The notes: generated by a model not told the origin, from the letters alone. Shown: positions 1-8,470, numbered from the stretch's first letter. The stretch is 64,000 nucleotides of DNA from an uncultured Pseudomonadota bacterium (GCA_903921325.1 CAIXPL010000016.1:372001-436000); one strand, 5' to 3'. Program-made: numbers and translations.

Positions 1-135
1 AGCCACACTCCCCAGTTAGGCTGCCTTGGCGGCTAATCGGCGCATAGGCTGACCGGTACCTGCCTGCGGTTCCCTCGATGGGTCCCTCCGCAGTTTTGTC
101 CATGCCAGGCCACTCAAGAATGGGTCCCCCGGCTG
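1..135. other. Window-edge non-coding sequence with a short repeat
   Basis: No complete gene is visible. The nonamer ATGGGTCCC occurs twice in direct orientation, at 78-86 and 120-128. On the minus strand a frame opens with ATG at 102-104 and runs off the left edge (about 34 codons, beginning MDKTAEGPIEG). It could be the start of a gene or a fragment of a mobile element, but I do not recognise it. The neighbouring lipoprotein gene is also compositionally unlike the rest, so this edge may be a transfer junction. Confidence 0.3.
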
Positions 136-681
136 TCACTTCTTCAACTTGGTCTGCAAGATGTCGACGAATTCCAGAACGTTCTTTGAAATATTGACGG
201 CACGCGAGCGCCGATGGCGCGCGGCGCCCGAGAGGTAATGTTCATCGCTGCCCGCGATCGTAGATATGGTTTGATCAAGGACCTTATTATTACTTGGATC
301 GAAGACCGAGTATCTAATTTGCAAGGTTCCCTCGAATGACCCAAAGCTTACTCTCGATTGACTAGCGCCTAGTATGTTGGCGTCAATTCTGTAGGGATGC
401 GCTGCATTCGCCCCAAAAATATTCGTATTTTTAAGTGCCAATTCTATGGATGTTCTGACCGATGCATCAATTTTCTCGTAGTTATTGATTTCCGGATTAA
501 TCTGCACGGTGATACTGGCGGACTCTGAAACCAGCGGTTGCTGGTTAGGCGTCACTTTGGCGAGCAAGTCGTCCGCCACTTTGGGCGGAAGTGTGCAGCC
601 ACTGAATACAAATGTCACTGCAAGCAACATCGACGCGCACAGAGATTTCGCGCTGCAGTGATTAATTGACCGTTTGGTCAT
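136..681 (-). CDS. Putative outer-membrane lipoprotein, unknown function
   Basis: I take the start at the ATG ending at 681 (MTKRSINH), because a purine-rich GGGGGAG lies a few bases upstream on the minus strand. An in-frame start at 720 lacks this support. The protein is about 181 aa: a positively charged N-terminus, a hydrophobic stretch (MLLAVTFVF), then a lipobox ending SGC, so it should be lipidated at that Cys. The rest is soluble with short beta-like segments and no motif I recognise. The gene is visibly AT-richer than its neighbours and uses codons such as ATA and TTA that are rare nearby, which suggests recent acquisition. It follows the glycosyltransferase by about 80 bases in the same direction, but no functional link is evident. 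Confidence 0.7.
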   Translation of the reverse strand: MTKRSINHCSAKSLCASMLLAVTFVFSGCTLPPKVADDLLAKVTPNQQPLVSESASITVQINPEINNYEKIDASVRTSIELALKNTNIFGANAAHPYRIDANILGASQSRVSFGSFEGTLQIRYSVFDPSNNKVLDQTISTIAGSDEHYLSGAARHRRSRAVNISKNVLEFVDILQTKLKK

Positions 682-762
682 ATTGCTCCCCCTCGATGGT
701 TGTCGCCACGCAAGAACCATGAATGGCCGCAGCGACTGATTGCTTGCTCTATGAACAGCACC

Positions 763-1503
763 TTAACGTCGCGCCATAGTTTTGCGCCAAATTAATACCG
801 GCAGGCGCACCAGCATACCGAAAAACAGCCGGGCATGCATGCGCGAAATCAGGACATTATCCCGCCACAGGCGGAAGTGGGAGACACCGTCCTGCGGGTA
901 AGTCACCGCAGTCGGTCGATTCAGGATGGCGACACCGCGCCAGTGCAGGCGAACCAGAATGTCGAAGTCAAATTCCATGCGCCGCGCAACGTGCACACTG
1001 TCGATCAGGTCCAATACCGGGGGGAGCGGATACACGCGAAAGCCACACATCGAGTCGCGAATATCGAGCGACAACGTGTTGATCCATACCCAGATATGGG
1101 TCGCGTAACGCCCAATGAGTCGCGAGCGCGGCACCGACGTATCGTATACAGGTGTGCCAGTGACAACCGAATTCGGGTTATTGCGCGCGAGTTCGAGAAA
1201 GGCAGGGATGTCGCGCACGTCATGCTGGCCGTCGGCATCGATCTGCACGGCGTGCGTGTAACGCTGCTGCGCTGCTTCGCGGCAGCCAGCCATCACGGCG
1301 CCGCCCTTTCCTTGATTCCTGGCAAGGCGCACAAGCGTTACAGCGGGCTGTGTCGCGACGTCATCCAGGCGCGCCGCACAGATCGGTTCGCTCCCATCGT
1401 CCACCACAATGCAAGGCAGCCCGAGCGCGCGCACAGCCAAAACAGTACGTACGGCGGCAGCCCCGTGGTTGTACACCGGGATGACCACGGCGGCGCTAAA
1501 CAT
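763..1503 (-). CDS. Family 2 glycosyltransferase of aryl-polyene-like cluster
   Basis: GT-A fold glycosyltransferase of the dolichyl-phosphate-mannose-synthase type. Visible motifs are AAVVIPVYNHG at the N-terminus, VVDDGSE, the metal/nucleotide motif QIDADGQHD, and the acceptor-side ARRMEFDFDILVRLHWRG. I start at the ATG ending at 1503 (MFSAAVV), which overlaps the stop of the upstream ligase gene by 8 bases, rather than at the upstream in-frame start at 1536. That gives 246 aa. Aryl-polyene and flexirubin clusters carry such a transferase, often fused to a C-terminal acyltransferase; here the protein ends after the GT domain (RKTMARR). It is the last gene of the 5527-to-763 operon and probably adds a sugar or lipid headgroup to the polyene product. 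Confidence 0.85.
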   Translation of the reverse strand: MFSAAVVIPVYNHGAAAVRTVLAVRALGLPCIVVDDGSEPICAARLDDVATQPAVTLVRLARNQGKGGAVMAGCREAAQQRYTHAVQIDADGQHDVRDIPAFLELARNNPNSVVTGTPVYDTSVPRSRLIGRYATHIWVWINTLSLDIRDSMCGFRVYPLPPVLDLIDSVHVARRMEFDFDILVRLHWRGVAILNRPTAVTYPQDGVSHFRLWRDNVLISRMHARLFFGMLVRLPVLIWRKTMARR

Positions 1504-3199
1504 CGAACGCCTTGAACAGGACCCGTCCGCTCGCATGCGCGCCGACCGAGGAGGTGATGCGAAAGGTGACGACTTCGGTTGCGGGCCTCAGTTGCAGTTC
1601 CAGGTGCAGGCGCGTGCCGGGAAGTACCGGGTGTTGGAACTTGAGTATCTCGAGGCTGCGCACCGGCGCCGCAAGCTCGAAACAGTCGCGTGCGCAGCGA
1701 ATCGCCCAATCGACCTGCACCACGCCGGGGAGAATCGCCGCCTCGGGAAAGTGTCCGTCGAAGGCGCGCTCACCTGCTTCAACGCTCAATTCGGCCAGAG
1801 CGTGCGTCGTGCCACGCTCGATCCACTGCACCGGCGGCATGTCAGCATCGAACAACGCGATCAGAGAGGCTTCGGTGGTCTTGCCCTGGGCGTTAAGCGG
1901 CAGTGCGCTGACATGGCGCCAGCGGCGCGGCAGCGCAATACGTTCAACGCTATCGGCAAGCCATGCTCGCAGCGTCTCATTAAATCTGCGCCGTCCCTGA
2001 GCTGCGAGTTGCTCGCGCCCGGCCTCAGAGGGCACCACGACGGCCGCGACGCGCAGGCTGACGCCGGCGGCGAGTGTGAGGACCCGTGCCTCGGCGATCA
2101 GCGGTGACTCGGTGAGACGGCGTTCGATCGCGCTCAGTGACACGCGCTTTTCTTCGATTTTTACGATGCGATCAGCGCGGCCGAGCAGTACAAAACTGCC
2201 CTCGCGGTCAGCGCGCACGCGGTCTGCGGTCAACCACCAATCGGCACTCGGCAGATAAGGCGAGCGTACTGCGAGCAGACCGTCATCGATGCGCCATTCG
2301 ACCAGCGGCAAGGGCTGCCAGCGATCGCCATGAATGGTGCGCTGTCGCCACGCGATACCGCCGGTTTCAGAACTGCCGAAGATCTCGATGGGTGCAACGC
2401 CGAGGCTTGCTGCCGTGTGCAGCGCCGCCTCGGGAGGCAACGGACCGCCTGAGGACAGAATCGCTTCGATGTGACGGTGAGTGGGCGTAGGGCCCGAAGG
2501 ATCGGGCAGGCGCTTCAGGTGCGCGGGGCTGGCCACCAAGAGCGCGGGCGTCGGGTTGGGGCGACCGATCATCTCTTCGATATAAGTGATGCGTCGGGTG
2601 ACAAAGGGCCGTCCTGCGGACAATGGCCACAGCACGAAAAATAGCAACCCGTAGATATGCTGGTGCGTCACTGTCGAGTAGATCGACAGATCGGGGTGCC
2701 GCGCCCAATGCCGACCGAAGGCCTCATGCTGAGTGTGAATCTCGTCATCCAGTTGCGCGAGCTTCTTCTCAAGGGCGGTGGGCTCGCCGCTGGAACCCGA
2801 CGTGAACATCACCAGACGAGTATTGACCGGGTCAAGCGGTTGATTCGGTTGCGCCGCCACTGCGCTTGTCAGGCTGATTGCCCCCGGCAAATCTCCGGCG
2901 AGGATGTCGACCATTGCTCGCAAGCGTTCAACGGTGGCCGGTTGCGCATCGCCTGGCAGATAGGGCGTTTTACCGGCGTACCATGCGCCGTAGAGTGCAG
3001 CGGCGAAGTCAAAGGGATCTTCAAAGTAGATTGCAACGCGTTGCCCGGATTGCGCCGCCAAGGCCGCCTGCCACCGGGCGACCTGGTGCAGAAACGCGTC
3101 GCGGCGGAGTAACCCGCCGTTGCGCCAGGCGATGGCTCGTTCGGCGAGTCCCGTACGCGAGGCGACTTCCGTGAGTGGCAACCCGTCAGACACGGGCAC
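1496..3199 (-). CDS. Fused AMP-dependent acyl ligase and FabZ/ApeI-like dehydratase
   Basis: A 567-aa two-domain enzyme. Residues 1-450 form an ANL-type adenylation domain: phosphate-binding loop TSGSSGEPT (133-141), FGSSETGG (274-281), LLGRADRIVKIEEKRVSL (338-355) and the C-terminal catalytic lysine in NAQGK (436-440). Residues about 455-567 form a hot-dog thioester dehydratase with FDGHFPEAAILPGVVQVDW (480-498), the FabA/FabZ/ApeI signature. In aryl-polyene clusters the ligase (ApeH type) loads the aryl starter acid and the dehydratase (ApeI type) acts on the ACP-bound chain; they are usually separate genes. The start overlaps the end of the COG4648 gene by 14 bases, indicating translational coupling. 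Confidence in the domains is high; the role in a polyene pathway is inferred from neighbours. Confidence 0.9.
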   Translation of the reverse strand: MPVSDGLPLTEVASRTGLAERAIAWRNGGLLRRDAFLHQVARWQAALAAQSGQRVAIYFEDPFDFAAALYGAWYAGKTPYLPGDAQPATVERLRAMVDILAGDLPGAISLTSAVAAQPNQPLDPVNTRLVMFTSGSSGEPTALEKKLAQLDDEIHTQHEAFGRHWARHPDLSIYSTVTHQHIYGLLFFVLWPLSAGRPFVTRRITYIEEMIGRPNPTPALLVASPAHLKRLPDPSGPTPTHRHIEAILSSGGPLPPEAALHTAASLGVAPIEIFGSSETGGIAWRQRTIHGDRWQPLPLVEWRIDDGLLAVRSPYLPSADWWLTADRVRADREGSFVLLGRADRIVKIEEKRVSLSAIERRLTESPLIAEARVLTLAAGVSLRVAAVVVPSEAGREQLAAQGRRRFNETLRAWLADSVERIALPRRWRHVSALPLNAQGKTTEASLIALFDADMPPVQWIERGTTHALAELSVEAGERAFDGHFPEAAILPGVVQVDWAIRCARDCFELAAPVRSLEILKFQHPVLPGTRLHLELQLRPATEVVTFRITSSVGAHASGRVLFKAFDV

Positions 3200-3728
3200 C
3201 CCCTGGCATTACCCAGCGGCGGACCAGCCATTCACCACAAAAGAGCATGCCCATCAGACCATATGCAATCAGGCCGTTGTAGAGCGCCCACCAGTCGTCG
3301 CTACACCAGAGCGCGGTCACTGCCGCGAGCGTGCCATTGAGTACGAAGAAGGCGCACCATACCCAAGTCACTTTGCGGGTATAGGCCACCGCCTCGGGCG
3401 GCAGATCCGGCGTGCTCAATCGCGCCAGCCGCTCGATTGCCGTCGGGGGATGGGCGAGGCTCGTGGCAAATAATGCCAGCATTAGGCTGCTGACAATCAC
3501 CGGGTATAGCTTGAGCGGCAAGGCGACATTGGCGACCAGTGTAATCGTCGCTAGCAGGCCCGCCGACCCGGCCGCGAGCCACCCAAAGCGCTGTGGCGAT
3601 GCGACGAGCCGCAGTAGCGCCAGTCCGAGCAAGAGCAACGCGAGCCAGCGCGGCTCAAAGTGTCCGAGGCCGAAGTACACGACCAGTGGATAGAGCACGG
3701 TCATTAAGGCGAGAAGAATCTTTCGCAC
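3186..3728 (-). CDS. COG4648-family integral membrane protein of polyene cluster
   Basis: A 180-aa polytopic protein with about six hydrophobic helices and little soluble sequence. The middle carries TPDLPPEAVAYTRKVTWVW followed by a Cys and an aromatic-rich helix, a pattern I associate with the COG4648 membrane proteins found almost exclusively in aryl-polyene/flexirubin gene clusters (ApeG type). Its biochemical role is not established; it may help membrane assembly of the ligase or of the lipid product. It lies between the ACP gene (gap about 40 bases) and the ligase-dehydratase gene (14-base overlap) in one minus-strand operon. Confidence 0.8.
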   Translation of the reverse strand: MRKILLALMTVLYPLVVYFGLGHFEPRWLALLLLGLALLRLVASPQRFGWLAAGSAGLLATITLVANVALPLKLYPVIVSSLMLALFATSLAHPPTAIERLARLSTPDLPPEAVAYTRKVTWVWCAFFVLNGTLAAVTALWCSDDWWALYNGLIAYGLMGMLFCGEWLVRRWVMPGGARV

Positions 3729-3770
3729 AGTAAACGGATGTCTCAGGGATTGGCAGTCGTGAACCGTCAG

Positions 3771-4031
3771 TTATCGGGTCCGCTGAGCCGCAACGAAACC
3801 TGCCAGCGCGTTGACGCTGGCGAAGTACTGGCGCGTCACCTCGGCGTCCGCACCCATGGTGACGCCATAGCGCTTTTGCAGCGCAATGCCCAACTCAAGC
3901 GCATCGATCGAGTCCAGTCCGAGGCCGTCGCCAAATAGCGGCGCAGCCGCGTCAATGTCATCCGGGACCACATCCTCCAATGCAAGCGAAGCGATGATGA
4001 TCTCTTTGATTTCCTGCTCAAGCGTGGACAC
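3771..4031 (-). CDS. Acyl carrier protein of aryl-polyene-like cluster
   Basis: A small acidic carrier protein with the 4'-phosphopantetheine attachment motif GLGLDSIDALELG; the modified Ser is residue 41. I choose the GTG ending at 4031 (VSTLEQEIK, 86 aa) because GGAG sits about 7 bases upstream. An ATG 18 bases further up (4049) would overlap the acyltransferase gene by 32 bases. The gene overlaps the acyltransferase end by 14 bases. Aryl-polyene clusters usually have two adjacent ACP genes; only one is here. It should carry the growing polyene or its aryl starter between the ligase, dehydratase and the missing ketosynthases. Confidence 0.9.
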   Translation of the reverse strand: MSTLEQEIKEIIIASLALEDVVPDDIDAAAPLFGDGLGLDSIDALELGIALQKRYGVTMGADAEVTRQYFASVNALAGFVAAQRTR

Positions 4032-4794
4032 GGGAAAGCTCCAGGGCAAAGTAGTCGGTGAGCTGGGTCGTCAGGCGCCGCGCGGCGAGTGCGTCACCTG
4101 CCGGATTGTTGAGAAATGGTGCGATGGAGATATCACTTCCGACAATGATTTTGAACCTGGGCTTGCGATAAGGCACCCGATACCATTTCTGGCCCTTGGT
4201 CAAGGTCGGCGGATAGCAGTGAATGACAATCGGGGTGATGTCGATGGCTCCCCGAACCGCCACATTAGCCGCGCCGCGCTGCATCCGCAAATCCCCCGAC
4301 GATGGGGTGCGGGTTCCTTCGGGAAACACAATAAGATTGTTGCCGGCCCGCACCGATGCAATCGCCTCATCGACAATGCCAGCGCCAGTCGCGTTACAAA
4401 TGAAACCCGCCATGCGTACCGGACCGAGCGTAATGAAATTGTCCAGCAGTGATGCCTTGACCACGCAGTCAGGCCGGTTCACCAGAGCAATCAGCAGCAC
4501 GACGTCGATCAGCGACGGGTGATTGGCGAGCACCAAAAGGCCCTCTCGCCGTAGCTTTTCGGCGCCCTCAACGTCACAACTTAGAACGCCCATCACGCGC
4601 ATCAGCCAGACGAAAAGCTGCATGGTTGCGCGAACCAGTGAGCGCGCGGCCGCGGTGCGGCGCTGCTGTGATCGCACCGCAATGCAGATCAGTGGATAGG
4701 CGATGAGGCGAAGCCCCAGACTGCCGATGCCAAAGCAAAAAAAGCACACGCCCGTTGCGCAGATGCGCCAGTAGCGATCGACCCGCTCAAGCAT
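4018..4794 (-). CDS. Lysophospholipid acyltransferase (PlsC-like)
   Basis: A 258-aa 1-acyl-glycerol-3-phosphate-acyltransferase-type membrane enzyme. The frame is open further upstream, but the start consistent with the operon is the ATG ending at 4794 (MLERVDRYWR), which overlaps the upstream stop by 8 bases. Two N-terminal hydrophobic segments precede the catalytic H-x4-D motif NHPSLID (91-97) and the substrate-binding FPEGTR (157-162). Other acyltransferases of this type in aryl-polyene clusters (ApeD type) are thought to attach the polyene to its lipid anchor. The assignment to acyl transfer is firm; the polyene substrate is inferred. Confidence 0.85.
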   Translation of the reverse strand: MLERVDRYWRICATGVCFFCFGIGSLGLRLIAYPLICIAVRSQQRRTAAARSLVRATMQLFVWLMRVMGVLSCDVEGAEKLRREGLLVLANHPSLIDVVLLIALVNRPDCVVKASLLDNFITLGPVRMAGFICNATGAGIVDEAIASVRAGNNLIVFPEGTRTPSSGDLRMQRGAANVAVRGAIDITPIVIHCYPPTLTKGQKWYRVPYRKPRFKIIVGSDISIAPFLNNPAGDALAARRLTTQLTDYFALELSRVHA

Positions 4795-5527
4795 CACGCT
4801 GCCACTCCCAGCGCCGACCATCGAGGTGTTGCACGAGCAGCGCTTCACCTGAGAGGAAATGACGCATGACTTCAAGCGAGGCTGGCAGCATTCCCGGTGC
4901 GTCGTCGCACTGATCAGTCGCGCCCACGCGCAGGCTGAGCCGGTGCTCGCCTGCACCGGGTAGAGCGACGCGCCACGCCCAGGCCCAAATGCACGGTGGT
5001 TCGTCGCGAAACTCGGCGTAAACGGCCGGTAGTGCCTCGTCGTAGCACACGACAGTGACTTCGGCTGCGCCATCGCAGAGCAGTCCGACCGCCTCGATGA
5101 GTCCCGCGGCTGCCGTTGCGCGACCCGCCGCCACGCAGATCGCGTTGCTGCGATCGCCGCGAGCAATGGAATACATCGCGCCTATAGCGTTGTGAACCGA
5201 CAGGCTGAATCCGGTCGGTGATACTGCACCCTCACGTGCCAGATCTTCGATCAATGCCAGCGCTCGGCTGAGGTCGCCGTAACGCGAAGCGAACACGATC
5301 GGGGTTGAGATCTGGTCTTGCTCGGAGTCCCAGCAGGACTGCATCGCGAGCCGACCCAGGCGGCTCATGCGACGTCGCAGTAAAGGCGGCATTGCAGTGA
5401 GCGGCGGTGGATCATCACCTTCAGGCGTGCGTGGTTTTCGCGCCCAAGTGAGCCACTGCGACGCGCAGCTTAGCCCTGGCGCCCACGCCGACCAACGGCG
5501 AATAGTGAATTCAAGATTCACGCTCAT
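4787..5527 (-). CDS. Beta-ketoacyl-synthase-like chain-length factor (Ketoacyl-synt_2)
   Basis: A 246-aa protein resembling only the N-terminal half of a ketosynthase, the Ketoacyl-synt_2 family typical of aryl-polyene clusters (ApeC type). The recognisable segment is SPTGFSLSVHNAIGAMYSI (103-121), which aligns with the thiolase-fold core around the active site but lacks the catalytic Cys. It is therefore probably a non-catalytic partner or chain-length factor. It is the first gene of the minus-strand operon. Upstream (5528-5643) lies a short gap before the cytochrome c gene, which runs in the same direction, so a promoter could be in that gap or further up. The genuine condensing ketosynthases of such pathways are absent from the window. 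Confidence 0.8.
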   Translation of the reverse strand: MSVNLEFTIRRWSAWAPGLSCASQWLTWARKPRTPEGDDPPPLTAMPPLLRRRMSRLGRLAMQSCWDSEQDQISTPIVFASRYGDLSRALALIEDLAREGAVSPTGFSLSVHNAIGAMYSIARGDRSNAICVAAGRATAAAGLIEAVGLLCDGAAEVTVVCYDEALPAVYAEFRDEPPCIWAWAWRVALPGAGEHRLSLRVGATDQCDDAPGMLPASLEVMRHFLSGEALLVQHLDGRRWEWQRDA

Positions 5528-5643
5528 CCCTCAGTTGTCCGGGCGGCGTTTGCCAGGACGCTGTTGCGCCTTTTGGTGTCGGAACAGCGGTCGATAGACT
5601 GGTTTGCTTCAACGGGAAATCGGACAGGTCGTTGCGCTGACAT

Positions 5644-6033
5644 TTACTTCGGCAAATAGTGCTTATGGCACCCTTCGCAGGTCTCGTAGGCCTTGTCACC
5701 AATATCCAATAGCGTCTCGAGGTTCTGGTCCCTGGCGGCCGTGCTTGCCTGCGCCGCAAGTTCGGATAGCGTCGTACCGTAGCCCTGCCAGTCAACATTG
5801 GTATTCATCGACCGCAGACGCATCGCACTGCGGTTCAGTGCATCCAGACTGGTTTGCAGTGCGATCCACTCCTGCGGCGTCCTCGGTGCCCTATCACCTG
5901 TCGCAAAGAGACGGTCGGAGTTTGGAATGATGTCCGTACGCATCAACTCTTTGACCGATGGCGCTTGCGCGAGGGCGACCGACAACATGCCGAGGCTGAC
6001 CAGCGCTGCAGGTATGGCGAGGAATTTTTCCAT
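5644..6033 (-). CDS. Periplasmic monohaem cytochrome c (cytochrome c'-like)
   Basis: A 129-aa exported protein with a signal peptide ending at LAQA (about residue 23). A helical body follows, with one haem-attachment motif CEGCH near the C-terminus (119-123), then KHYLPK. A CxxCH at the extreme C-terminus of a roughly 105-residue helical domain is the arrangement of the cytochrome c' / c-556 family, which binds small ligands or shuttles electrons in the periplasm. It is 15 bases downstream of a Bug-type binding protein gene and in the same direction, so the two may be co-transcribed; a functional link is not obvious. Confidence 0.8.
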   Translation of the reverse strand: MEKFLAIPAALVSLGMLSVALAQAPSVKELMRTDIIPNSDRLFATGDRAPRTPQEWIALQTSLDALNRSAMRLRSMNTNVDWQGYGTTLSELAAQASTAARDQNLETLLDIGDKAYETCEGCHKHYLPK

Positions 6034-6048
6034 TGTCTTCAGACGGGC

Positions 6049-7044
6049 TTACTCCGGTTTGATCCCGGCAATGGTCACGGCTTTGCCAAACTTGGCCATC
6101 TCGCTCGCCACAAAGCGTTTGAACTCCTCCGGGCTGGTGCCCAGCACTTCGAGGCCTTGCTCGGTGAAGCGGCGATGGTTGGCGGTGTCCTGCAATGCGA
6201 CAACGGCAGCGTCGCGAATCCGGCCGATCACCGCGGCCGGTGTGCCCACTGGGGCGAGCATACCCATCCAGGTACTGTATTCGAGCGCCCCGAATCCTGC
6301 TTCGGCAATGGTAGGCACATCGGGCAGATTGCCAGCGCGCTTGGGTGAGGCGACGGCAATCGCACGGATCTTGCCCGCCTTGACCTGTGGCGCCGAGAGC
6401 GAAGTCGATACCGCGAAGAGTTGGGTCTGGCCGGCCAGGAAGTCAGTGAATGCCGGGCCGGCACCCTTGTAGGGGATGTGGACATAGTCGGCACCAGTGA
6501 CCGATTTGAGTGCCTCCAGGCACAAGTGGGTTGCGGTACCCACCCCGCCCGAACCCGCGCTCACGGTGCCCGGATGGGCGTGCGACCAGGCGATCAGATC
6601 CTTCAGGGTATACACCGGCAAAGTGCCGTGAACCAGAATGGCAATCGGAACGGACAGCACCTCGGTGATGGGCGCAAAGTCGCGCACCGGGTCAAAACCG
6701 GGGGTGCGGTAGATAAAGGGCGCGAGGGTCACGCTCTCATTGGCAAAAATCAGGTTGTAGCCATCGGCCGGGCTGCGCGCCACATCGGCAATGCCGATGG
6801 TGCCCCCGGCACCGCCCTTGTTATCGATCACCAGGGGCTGGCCCAGCACTTCGCTCATTTTCGGGGCCAATGCGCGCATCGAGGCATCGATCAACCCCCC
6901 TGGCGGGAACGGCACGACGACCCGAATCGCACGATCGGGAAAGCTCTGCGCACAAGCAGGGCCACCGCCCGCCAGTGTGGCGATCAGCACGCAAGCGGCC
7001 TGCATCGCGCGTCTGCGTGCGCCGGGAATTCGTTGCATCTGCAA
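6049..7044 (-). CDS. Bug/TctC-family periplasmic solute-binding protein (1)
   Basis: A tripartite-tricarboxylate-transporter-type binding protein of about 330 aa with a signal peptide (hydrophobic AACVLIATLAGG, cleavage near ACAQ). The mature start is FPDRAIRVVVPFPPGG, and the glycine-rich ligand loop GGAGGTIGIADVA and HIPYKGAGPAFTDFLAGQ follow, all typical of the family. Two starts are possible: TTG ending at 7044, six bases after AGGAG, or ATG ending at 7038. No TctA/TctB permease is nearby. It lies 28 bases after the glycerate 2-kinase gene, suggesting a small hydroxy-acid such as glycerate or tartrate as ligand, but this is inference from position only. Confidence 0.93.
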   Translation of the reverse strand: MQMQRIPGARRRAMQAACVLIATLAGGGPACAQSFPDRAIRVVVPFPPGGLIDASMRALAPKMSEVLGQPLVIDNKGGAGGTIGIADVARSPADGYNLIFANESVTLAPFIYRTPGFDPVRDFAPITEVLSVPIAILVHGTLPVYTLKDLIAWSHAHPGTVSAGSGGVGTATHLCLEALKSVTGADYVHIPYKGAGPAFTDFLAGQTQLFAVSTSLSAPQVKAGKIRAIAVASPKRAGNLPDVPTIAEAGFGALEYSTWMGMLAPVGTPAAVIGRIRDAAVVALQDTANHRRFTEQGLEVLGTSPEEFKRFVASEMAKFGKAVTIAGIKPE

Positions 7045-7072
7045 GGTGGTCTCCTGATTCCTGCTGATAGGC

Positions 7073-8338
7073 CTAGCCGGCGTTGATTATAAGTGCACGA
7101 AAATCATTCACGTTGGTAAGGGTCGCACCGGACACATGGGAATCACCCAGCGCGCCGAAAAACCCATGGGCATCGTTGCTCGCGAGCGACCGACGCGGAT
7201 CGAGGCCCGCGGCTCGCGCTCGTGCCAGCGTATCGGGGCTGATGAATGCACCGGCAATATCCGCAGCACCATCAATGCCATCGGTGTCACCGGCAAAGGC
7301 ATGGATGCCCCGGGCGCCGTCCAGGGCAATCGCAAGGCTCAGCAAAAACTGCACATTGCGCCCACCGCTGCCATTGCCCGTCACCGTGACGGTCGTCTCG
7401 CCCCCGCTTAACAGCACGCAGGGGGCGCGAAACGGTTCGCCATGGCGCACGATGCTCGTGGCAATTGCGGCCATGACCTGACCGACACTTGCCGCGTCGC
7501 CTTCAATCGTGTCACTCAAAATATGCGGCACATAACCTGCAGCCTGGGCGAGTCGTGCTGCCGCCCGAAGCGCGTCGTGCGGCGTTGCGATCAGGCGATA
7601 GTCAATCGGCCCCAGTTGCGGATCGCCCGGTTTGACCGACTCGCCCGCACCGCTACGCAACACCCTGGCGATGGAATCAGGTACTGCAATGTGCTGCCGC
7701 TCAAGGATCGCCAGTGCATCGGCACAGGTCGTGGGATCGGCCACCGTCGGCCCCGACGCGATGTCGCGAGGCGCATCGCCTGGCACATCGGAAATCGCCA
7801 GCGTGACTACCTGCGCCGGTGCGCACGCGGCGGCCAGGCGTCCGCCTTTGATTGCCGACAGGTGACGGCGCACGCAATTGATCTCGCCAATCGGAGCGCC
7901 ACTGGTCAGCAGGGCACGCGCGAGGGTCTGCTCTTCGGCGAGCGCAATGCCATCCAACGGGAGAGGCAAGAGTGCCGAACCGCCACCGGAGATGAGGCAG
8001 ATGACCAGATCGTGTGCGCTCAGCCCCCGCACACTGGCGAGCATCCGTGCGGCCGCCCGGCAGCCGGCCTCATCGGGCACCGGGTGGGCAGCTTCAACGA
8101 CTTCGATGTGCCTGGTCGCAACGGCATGACCGTAGCGCGTCACCACCAGCCCGCCGAGAGGACCGGACCAATGCGCTTCCAGCGCAGCGGCCATGGTTGC
8201 CGCCGCTTTACCGGCGCCGACCACCCAGGTGCGCCCCGCTGGAGCAGCTGGCAGGTGGGGTGGCAGGCAGTAGGCAGGCTGTGCCGAGTGCACTGCGGCA
8301 TCAAAGAGTCGGCCGAGGAGGTCGCGCGGTGCCTGCAT
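7073..8338 (-). CDS. Glycerate 2-kinase (MOFRL family, TtuD-like)
   Basis: A 421-aa enzyme of the bacterial type-2 glycerate kinase family, older name hydroxypyruvate reductase TtuD. It converts D-glycerate to 2-phosphoglycerate with ATP. The N-terminal DUF4147 half shows VVGAGKAAATMAAALE, AAHPVPDEAG and the nucleotide-binding LISGGGSALL. The C-terminal MOFRL half has LLSGGETTVTVTGNGSGGRNVQ, followed by AFAGDTDGIDG and SNDAHGFF. Length and motif order are normal. It leads a minus-strand group with the Bug protein and cytochrome c. The pairing with a binding protein fits uptake and use of glycerate, tartrate or a related acid. Confidence 0.92.
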   Translation of the reverse strand: MQAPRDLLGRLFDAAVHSAQPAYCLPPHLPAAPAGRTWVVGAGKAAATMAAALEAHWSGPLGGLVVTRYGHAVATRHIEVVEAAHPVPDEAGCRAAARMLASVRGLSAHDLVICLISGGGSALLPLPLDGIALAEEQTLARALLTSGAPIGEINCVRRHLSAIKGGRLAAACAPAQVVTLAISDVPGDAPRDIASGPTVADPTTCADALAILERQHIAVPDSIARVLRSGAGESVKPGDPQLGPIDYRLIATPHDALRAAARLAQAAGYVPHILSDTIEGDAASVGQVMAAIATSIVRHGEPFRAPCVLLSGGETTVTVTGNGSGGRNVQFLLSLAIALDGARGIHAFAGDTDGIDGAADIAGAFISPDTLARARAAGLDPRRSLASNDAHGFFGALGDSHVSGATLTNVNDFRALIINAG

Positions 8339-8470
8339 GGTTGAAAGCTCATCGTTGCGATCAGTGACCGATTATTCCAGAGCCCGCCCGATCGCGCCGT
8401 GCGCGTGGCTTGCTAGACTCCGGGGGGGCGGTGCCTGACAGTGATCTTTGACATGAACAGGAATGGTGGA

